DNA from: Candidatus Cloacimonadota bacterium
GTDB lineage: Bacteria; Cloacimonadota; Cloacimonadia; Cloacimonadales; TCS61
Direction: 5' to 3'
Assembly (NCBI GenBank): GCA_021108055.1
Contig: JAIORR010000233.1
Location: 1 to 27,342, forward strand
Length of the DNA: 27,342 bases
This document shows, in pieces, positions 22,349 to 27,342 of the stretch. The notes under the pieces were generated by a model, which was given only the letters and a program-made list of their open reading frames with translations, was not told the DNA's origin and searched no databases. The position numbers were made by a program, and so were the translations under genes. Numbering within the stretch: position 1 is the first letter of the stretch; the number at the start of each line of letters is the position of its first letter.

Positions 22349-23428
22349 ATGAAAATAGGATTTATTGGACTTCAAAATTCAGGGAAAACCACTATATTCA
22401 ATGCATTGACCGGGCTTCATGCTGATATAGATTCATACTCTATGAAAAAAGTAGAACCAAATATTGGGATTGTTGAGGTGATCGATGAAAGGATAACAAA
22501 GCTTTCGGAAATCTATCAACCGGAAAAAACATTATATGCAAATATCGAATATATCGATTTCGTTGGTCTTCCTAAAAAATCAGATAAAAAAAACATTCTC
22601 TCTGAAGATCTTTTAAGACTTGGAAAGACAACAGATGCCATAGCATTAGTCGTAAGGAATTTCAGAGATGATATTATTTCTCAGACTCAGGGTGATTCCG
22701 ATCCATTAACAAATATCGAAACAATTGAATCCGACCTTATTATCTCTGATCTTATCATTGCAGAGAAGAGATTGGAGAAGATCGAATTAAGTAAAAAACG
22801 TGGCATAAAAGATCAATCTCTTTTGATTGAAGAAAAAGCAATCAAGAAAGCTATTGATTTTTTGGAAAGGGATGAAGCTCTACGAAATTTAGATATCTCC
22901 GAAGAAGAGTTAAAATCTATTCGTGGTTTTCAATTTCTTAGTCAGAAACCATTGATGATCATCTTGAACTCAGATGAAAATAATTTTGGAAAGAATCAAG
23001 AATTACTCAAGAAAATCAAGTTAAAATATCAAGTTATAGAGTTTGCAGGTAATTTTGAAATGGAACTTATTAATCTTACCGCAGATGAAGCGAAAGAATT
23101 CATGGACGATATAAATATTAAAGAATCTGCAAGAGACCGACTAACAAAATTTTCTTACGAATTACTTGGTTATATTAGTTTTTTTACTGTTGGAAAAGAT
23201 GAAGTCCGAGCCTGGACATTAAAAAAAGGTTGCAATGCTGTGGAGGCTGCCGGTAAAATACATTCTGACCTTGCCCGTGGATTCATCAGGGCAGAGTGCT
23301 TTTCTTATAATGATCTTATCAATTGTGGTACCGAGAAAGCAATTAGAGAAAAAGGACTTTTCAGGTTAGAAGGGAAAAATTATATTGTCAAAGATGGAGA
23401 CATATTAAATATCAGATTCAGCGTTTGA
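22349..23428 (+). CDS. ychF: YchF/Ola1-like P-loop nucleotidase
   Basis: A 359-residue protein of the Obg-related YchF family, which usually prefers ATP and acts around ribosomes and stress responses. The P-loop is GLQNSGKTT (7-15) and DFVG supplies the G3 motif. TTDAIALVVRNF and the NSDE segment (about 211-214) correspond to the YchF ATP-specificity region, and the C-terminal TGS domain has VRAWTLKKGCNAVEAAGKIHSDLARGFIRAE and KDGDILNIRF. The usual conserved GASxGxGLGNxFL stretch after G3 is replaced by a charged loop (KKSDKKNILSEDLLRLGK), so this is a divergent member whose activity may differ. Length is normal for the family. Confidence 0.85.
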   Translation: MKIGFIGLQNSGKTTIFNALTGLHADIDSYSMKKVEPNIGIVEVIDERITKLSEIYQPEKTLYANIEYIDFVGLPKKSDKKNILSEDLLRLGKTTDAIALVVRNFRDDIISQTQGDSDPLTNIETIESDLIISDLIIAEKRLEKIELSKKRGIKDQSLLIEEKAIKKAIDFLERDEALRNLDISEEELKSIRGFQFLSQKPLMIILNSDENNFGKNQELLKKIKLKYQVIEFAGNFEMELINLTADEAKEFMDDINIKESARDRLTKFSYELLGYISFFTVGKDEVRAWTLKKGCNAVEAAGKIHSDLARGFIRAECFSYNDLINCGTEKAIREKGLFRLEGKNYIVKDGDILNIRFSV

Positions 23429-23438
23429 TGGAGAGAAA

Positions 23439-25706
23439 ATGAACAAAGAAACTAAAATACAATTCTGGCATATTTTTATTGGAATAGTTATTATTCTATT
23501 CTCTATTCTAATGCTTTTTGCTATTTCCGGTAATATTTTATATTTAGTAAAGGATTACAGGATTCTTCAAAACTCAGAATTATCTTTTTTTAGAATTATT
23601 AAACTTGATTTTCCCTTACTTTCCAATCCAATAGGACCATTTGGTGTTTTTTTCGGCTTCTGGATAGTTTATATTTTTGGTAAATTCTTCAGTATTTCAT
23701 TGCTTCTTGGAACTGCACTCCTTGGCTTCTTCAGTATTTTTCTTAGAACAGAAAAACATCCCTTTCAAAAAACGATCTGTTTCATTGTTTTTGCTTTTTT
23801 CTTTAATTTAATTCTCTTTATACTACGTCCGGAATCTCAACTAAATGCAGGATTGATCCCCTGGGAGTTTTTTCAATTTTTAATTAGAATATTTGATTAT
23901 ACCGGAACGCTTATTATATCGTTAGCTTTAGTGATAGTATGTCTCCTTTTCATCTTTGAGGTTGACAATGTTACTAAATTCTTTAAATTTATATTCAAGG
24001 CTTCTTACAGTTTTTTGAAATTTGTATTCAAGAAAGAACCCAATAAAATAGTTAAGTTAAAGAAGGAAAAGAAAATATTTCCTAAAAAGATAAAAATAAT
24101 CGATGATGAAAAAAAACCTCTTACAATTCCAAATATAACTGATCATGTTTTATCAAATAAGAAAAAAGAAACAGAAATAAAAAAAACCAAGCCTGAGAAA
24201 TTTGTACGTAAACTTTCTCAGGATAAAAAAGATATGCCGGATGAACCTTTGAGAAAATATGTAATACCCGATATCGAAGATTTCCTTACCAGTACACAAT
24301 CCACTAAAAGAGATAGGGAAGAGATTGAAGCGAATATAAAGCATGTCAGTGAAATATTAGTTCAAAAACTTGCTGAATTCAATGTGGAAGCTGAAGTTAA
24401 GAACGTAAATATTGGACCCATTATAACTCAATATGAAATTGAACCGGCACCAGGAGTAAAAGTTAATAAATTCCATGCATTAGCAGACGACCTGTCACTC
24501 GCTATCAAAGCAACAAGCATAAGAGTTCAGGCTCCGATACCGGGTAGAGGACTGGTTGGTATCGAAATACCAAATGTTTACAGGGATACGATTTACTTGA
24601 AGGATGTCATGCTTTCTGCTGAAATGAAAGCGATAAAAAGCAAACTTGTATTCGGGCTGGGAAAAGATATTGCAGGAAAACCCTTCGTTGCGGATCTTTC
24701 TTTAATGCCGCATCTTCTGATTGCCGGAGCCACCGGATCGGGAAAAAGCGTGTGCGTAAATTCACTTATCTGCAGCTTACTGTTTAGAGTTACTCCCGAA
24801 GAAGTACGTTTTATACTCATTGATCCGAAAAGAATAGAATTATCCGTTTATGAAGGAATTCCTCATCTAATACAAAATGTTGTTACAAACAACGAAGATG
24901 CACTTATTGCTCTGGATTGGAGTGTTGCGGAAATGGATAAAAGATACGACCTTTTTCAGAAATACAAAGTTAAAAGTCTCAACGCCTACAATAAAGAAAT
25001 AACGAAATTACGGAAAAAAGATGGTTCCATAGAAGAGGATACTCTTCCATTTATAGTTATCATTGTAGATGAATTAGCAGATTTAATGATGACAGTTGGC
25101 AGAGAAGTAGAACGTCCAATAACGCGGCTTGCACAGATGGCTCGTGCGATCGGTATTCATCTTGTTCTCGCTACACAGCGACCTTCGATAAAAGTTATTA
25201 CCGGAATTATTAAAGCAAATTTTCCGTCCAGGATCGCCTTCCAGGTTTCTTCAAAGATCGATTCGAGAGTAATTATCGATGCCAATGGTGCTGAAAAACT
25301 TCTCGGGCTGGGAGATAGCCTTTATTTACCGCCGGGATCTGGTAAAACGGAACGAATTCACGGAGCATTCATAAAACCTTCGGAAATTCATGATCTTATC
25401 GATTATTTGAAAACGCAGCCTAAACCGGAAAAAGAGATCACAATCATTTCAGAGACACAATCAGAAATAGGAGATTTCGATTATGATGACGAACTTTTCC
25501 CAGAAGCTGCTGTGGCTGTTGTAACTGCCGGAACAGCATCTGTTTCTATGCTGCAAAGACATTTTAAAATTGGATATGCCAGGGCAGGAAGACTTATTGA
25601 TATGATGGAAAAAGCTGGTATAATCGGACCGCATGTGGGAAGTAAATCACGAGAAGTTTTGTCTACAGAAGAGGATATGAAAATTTATGGTTTTATTCCG
25701 GATTAA
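23439..25706 (+). CDS. ftsK: DNA translocase FtsK/SpoIIIE
   Basis: A 755-residue protein. Four or so N-terminal membrane helices (within about 10-170) anchor it at the septum, and a K/E-rich linker of about 100 residues follows. The motor has the alpha domain (about 280-400), the RecA-like beta domain with Walker A GATGSGKS (430-437), the Walker B segment FIVIIVDELADLMM, and ATQRPS sensor. A C-terminal gamma winged helix (about 690-755, ARAGRLIDMMEKAGIIGP) reads polar DNA motifs. It pumps DNA during division and activates Xer recombination at dif. Together with parAB and parS it is part of the segregation machinery. The LolA-like gene overlaps its end by 20 nt. Confidence 0.96.
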   Translation: MNKETKIQFWHIFIGIVIILFSILMLFAISGNILYLVKDYRILQNSELSFFRIIKLDFPLLSNPIGPFGVFFGFWIVYIFGKFFSISLLLGTALLGFFSIFLRTEKHPFQKTICFIVFAFFFNLILFILRPESQLNAGLIPWEFFQFLIRIFDYTGTLIISLALVIVCLLFIFEVDNVTKFFKFIFKASYSFLKFVFKKEPNKIVKLKKEKKIFPKKIKIIDDEKKPLTIPNITDHVLSNKKKETEIKKTKPEKFVRKLSQDKKDMPDEPLRKYVIPDIEDFLTSTQSTKRDREEIEANIKHVSEILVQKLAEFNVEAEVKNVNIGPIITQYEIEPAPGVKVNKFHALADDLSLAIKATSIRVQAPIPGRGLVGIEIPNVYRDTIYLKDVMLSAEMKAIKSKLVFGLGKDIAGKPFVADLSLMPHLLIAGATGSGKSVCVNSLICSLLFRVTPEEVRFILIDPKRIELSVYEGIPHLIQNVVTNNEDALIALDWSVAEMDKRYDLFQKYKVKSLNAYNKEITKLRKKDGSIEEDTLPFIVIIVDELADLMMTVGREVERPITRLAQMARAIGIHLVLATQRPSIKVITGIIKANFPSRIAFQVSSKIDSRVIIDANGAEKLLGLGDSLYLPPGSGKTERIHGAFIKPSEIHDLIDYLKTQPKPEKEITIISETQSEIGDFDYDDELFPEAAVAVVTAGTASVSMLQRHFKIGYARAGRLIDMMEKAGIIGPHVGSKSREVLSTEEDMKIYGFIPD

Positions 25707-26304
25707 AATTAGTTTTTTACTATTGTTATTATCATTATCTCTTTTCTCAAGCGAAAATGACCTTGAAGAAATATACAATAATATACTTATATCATATTCT
25801 GCTATAAAGACTTATAAAGCTGACTTTGCACAGGAAAATTACTGGAATGAATTAGAAGTTCACAAAAAATCTTATGGAAAAATATATTATGATACCGAAT
25901 GTTTTCTATTGGATTATACAGAACCGGAGGGTCAGAAACTACTCTTAACTACAGATGATATAACGATATATGACTCTGCTTCAAAACAAATTATGATTTC
26001 CAATGACATACAAACCGAACTCAGACCGGATAAATTCATCTCCCGATATTGGGATGTTTCAAAAAAGGAAGTGGTGGAACATAACGGAAACGAGATTCGG
26101 ATCAAACTTCTAACTCCCGATAAAGAGTGCATTCATATCCATATCGTGGATTTTTATATCGTGGATTTTCTGATAATAGACGAAAGTTTAAATAGTGTTT
26201 CTTATACTTTTTTTTCTGAAGAAAAGAATATTGTTCTACCTGATGACATTTTTAAGTTGACTATTCCAGATGATTTCAATGTTCTTGATACCAGAAACAG
26301 GTAG
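25687..26304 (+). CDS. lolA: LolA-like outer-membrane lipoprotein carrier
   Basis: A 205-residue protein with a signal peptide (about 1-22, FLLLLLSLSLFSS). The LolA/LppX fold pattern follows: an N-terminal helix (LEEIYNNILISYSAIKTYKADFAQENYW), KSYGKIYYD, LLDYTEPEGQKLLLTTDDITIYD and a C-terminal strand set ending KLTIPDDFNVLD. LolA carries lipoproteins across the periplasm from LolCDE to the outer membrane. Its gene directly follows, and overlaps, ftsK, an order also seen in other bacteria. The C-terminal half is diverged, so exact cargo is uncertain. Translational coupling to ftsK is likely because the ATG lies inside ftsK. Confidence 0.8.
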   Translation: MVLFRIKISFLLLLLSLSLFSSENDLEEIYNNILISYSAIKTYKADFAQENYWNELEVHKKSYGKIYYDTECFLLDYTEPEGQKLLLTTDDITIYDSASKQIMISNDIQTELRPDKFISRYWDVSKKEVVEHNGNEIRIKLLTPDKECIHIHIVDFYIVDFLIIDESLNSVSYTFFSEEKNIVLPDDIFKLTIPDDFNVLDTRNR

Positions 26305-26401
26305 CAAAAAAAGTTCATAATTTTACTTTGGATTCTTAGATAAATTAGTCGAGAAAATATTAATTATTATATAAACAACAAGTAGATAGAAGGAGATTAT
26401 T

Positions 26402-27342
26402 ATGTTAGCTTTAATTATGGCAGGTGGCGTGGGTACCCGATTTTGGCCTTTAAGCCGTCAATCGAATCCCAAACAATTCTTAAATATAGTTTCCGATAAT
26501 TCAATGATCCGGATGACAGTGGAAAGACTTCTTCCACGTATAAAAATAGAAGATGTTTTTATTGTTACTGCCGGATCACAATCTGAACTCACAAAAAAGC
26601 ATCTTCCGGACCTTCCGGAAGAAAATATTATCATCGAACCTTTCGGAATGAATACTGCTCCCTGTATTGCCCTTAGTGCTCAATATCTCGCCCGTAAGTA
26701 TGACAAATCAGAAAAAATGATAGTGTTGCCGGCTGACCATTTAATTGCTCAGAAAGACGATTTCCTGGACTCTCTGGAAGTAGGTGAAACTTCAGCAGAT
26801 ATAGATAACCTGGTTACATTCGGGATAAAGCCAGATTATCCAGCCACAGGTTACGGCTATATCGAGGCTGGGCAAAAGATTGATGATAAAAGATCCTTCG
26901 TAAAACAATTCAAGGAAAAACCTGATCTGGAAACTGCAGAAGCTTTCTTGAAAGCAGGAAATTTTTTCTGGAACAGCGGCATGTTCATGTGGAAGATCGA
27001 AACCATTCTTAAAGCTTATCAGGATTATCTTCCCGAAGTTGTTACAGTTCTAAAAAAGATAAATACTAAATGGGATGCGGAAGGATTATCTGCCGACTTT
27101 TCCGAAGAATACGCATTAATGCCAAAAGTTCCGGTGGATATCGGCATCATGGAAAAAGCAGAAAAACGAGTTGTGATTCCGGTAGATTATGGCTGGAGTG
27201 ATGTGGGAAGCTGGAAAGCACTCTATGACGTTTCACAAAAAGATGAAAATAACAATGTCCTTAGATGCCAAAACGAAATAATTAAAAGCAAAAACAATTA
27301 TGTATTTTCAGAGAAATTTGTAGCTCTCATAGGAGTGGAGAA
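26402..27342 (+). CDS. manC: Mannose-1-phosphate guanylyltransferase (3' end cut by window)
   Basis: At least 313 residues, open to the window end. The N-terminal nucleotide-binding signature is AGGVGTRFWPLSR (7-19), followed by NPKQFL, EPFGMNTAPCIALSA, VLPADHLI, TGYGYIEAG, FKEKP, FFWNSGMFMW and YGWSDVGSW. These are the marks of GMP-type mannose-1-phosphate guanylyltransferases, which make GDP-mannose from GTP and mannose-1-phosphate. The ATG follows AGAAGGAG. A separate promoter in the 97-nt AT-rich gap upstream is likely but not obvious. GDP-mannose would suit the dolichyl-phosphate-mannose-synthase-like enzyme at 5246-6181. Whether a C-terminal isomerase domain is fused cannot be seen. Confidence 0.93.
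   Translation, partial: MLALIMAGGVGTRFWPLSRQSNPKQFLNIVSDNSMIRMTVERLLPRIKIEDVFIVTAGSQSELTKKHLPDLPEENIIIEPFGMNTAPCIALSAQYLARKYDKSEKMIVLPADHLIAQKDDFLDSLEVGETSADIDNLVTFGIKPDYPATGYGYIEAGQKIDDKRSFVKQFKEKPDLETAEAFLKAGNFFWNSGMFMWKIETILKAYQDYLPEVVTVLKKINTKWDAEGLSADFSEEYALMPKVPVDIGIMEKAEKRVVIPVDYGWSDVGSWKALYDVSQKDENNNVLRCQNEIIKSKNNYVFSEKFVALIGVE

Noticed and set aside
1..27342. Replication origin with a DnaA-box cluster
   Set aside because: Scanning for TTATNCACA-type boxes found only isolated partial matches inside genes, so no origin is called despite the rsmG-parAB-parS context.
1..27342. CRISPR arrays, insertion sequences, prophage genes, tRNA or rRNA genes
   Set aside because: No spaced direct repeats, transposase or integrase motifs, or RNA-gene-like structures were seen. 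The window looks like stable core chromosome.

Overview
The window is AT-rich, gene-dense DNA from a bacterial chromosome. The organism is diderm: there are LptE-like and LolA-like proteins, a beta-barrel outer-membrane protein and a LytM/M23 peptidase. The mix of bactofilin, AtpZ/AtpI, a eukaryote-type UDP-glucose pyrophosphorylase and an archaeal-looking geranylgeranyl reductase fits an uncultured, anaerobe-like member of the FCB assemblage, with Cloacimonadota a reasonable guess. That placement is inference and no marker in the window settles it. All genes but one lie on the + strand, with short gaps or ATGA/TAATG overlaps.

Layout. (1) 1-444 has no gene: a 26-bp palindrome, two tandem terminator-like hairpins sharing a core, and a weak promoter. 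(2) 445-3249: a beta-barrel outer-membrane protein and a RecJ-type DHH exonuclease. (3) 3280-6181: a tight cluster of a small 2[4Fe-4S] ferredoxin, a geranylgeranyl-reductase-family flavoprotein, an integral-membrane dolichol/polyprenol/phytol-kinase-like protein and a polyprenyl-phosphate glycosyltransferase. Together these read as a make-saturate-phosphorylate-glycosylate isoprenoid module. (4) 6283-7641: UTP-glucose-1-phosphate uridylyltransferase. (5) 7673-11026: rsmG, parA, parB, an M23 peptidase and bactofilin, a segregation and cell-shape group. (6) 11001-19050: a complete F-type ATP synthase operon, atpZ-atpI-atpB-atpE1-atpE2-atpF-atpH-atpA-atpG-atpD-atpC. (7) 19101-20340: a DUF4015-type putative glycosidase, then a perfect parS site. 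(8) 20358-21029, minus strand: an HTH-EIIA fusion regulator. (9) 21141-26304: LptE-like, RsuA/RluB-family pseudouridine synthase, YchF-like GTPase, FtsK and LolA-like, probably one envelope/division operon. (10) 26402 to the end: mannose-1-phosphate guanylyltransferase, cut by the window edge.

The strongest observations concern the ATP synthase rotor. The first c-subunit gene encodes three fused hairpins, of which only the third keeps the ion-binding glutamate; the first two have glutamine there. The second c gene encodes a single hairpin with two carboxylates (E33 and E66), the arrangement described for the Na+-dependent Fusobacterium nucleatum ring. A hairpin with a T tract lies between them. 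A mixed ring with fewer ion sites per hairpin would lower the ion/ATP ratio and favour ATP-driven ion pumping. atpA carries a frameshift that looks like a 19-nt deletion removing the conserved QFxSD segment; it is either a sequence error or a very recent lesion.

rsmG-parAB, a perfect parS and the atp operon together suggest the window lies near the replication origin, though no origin (DnaA-box cluster) was seen.
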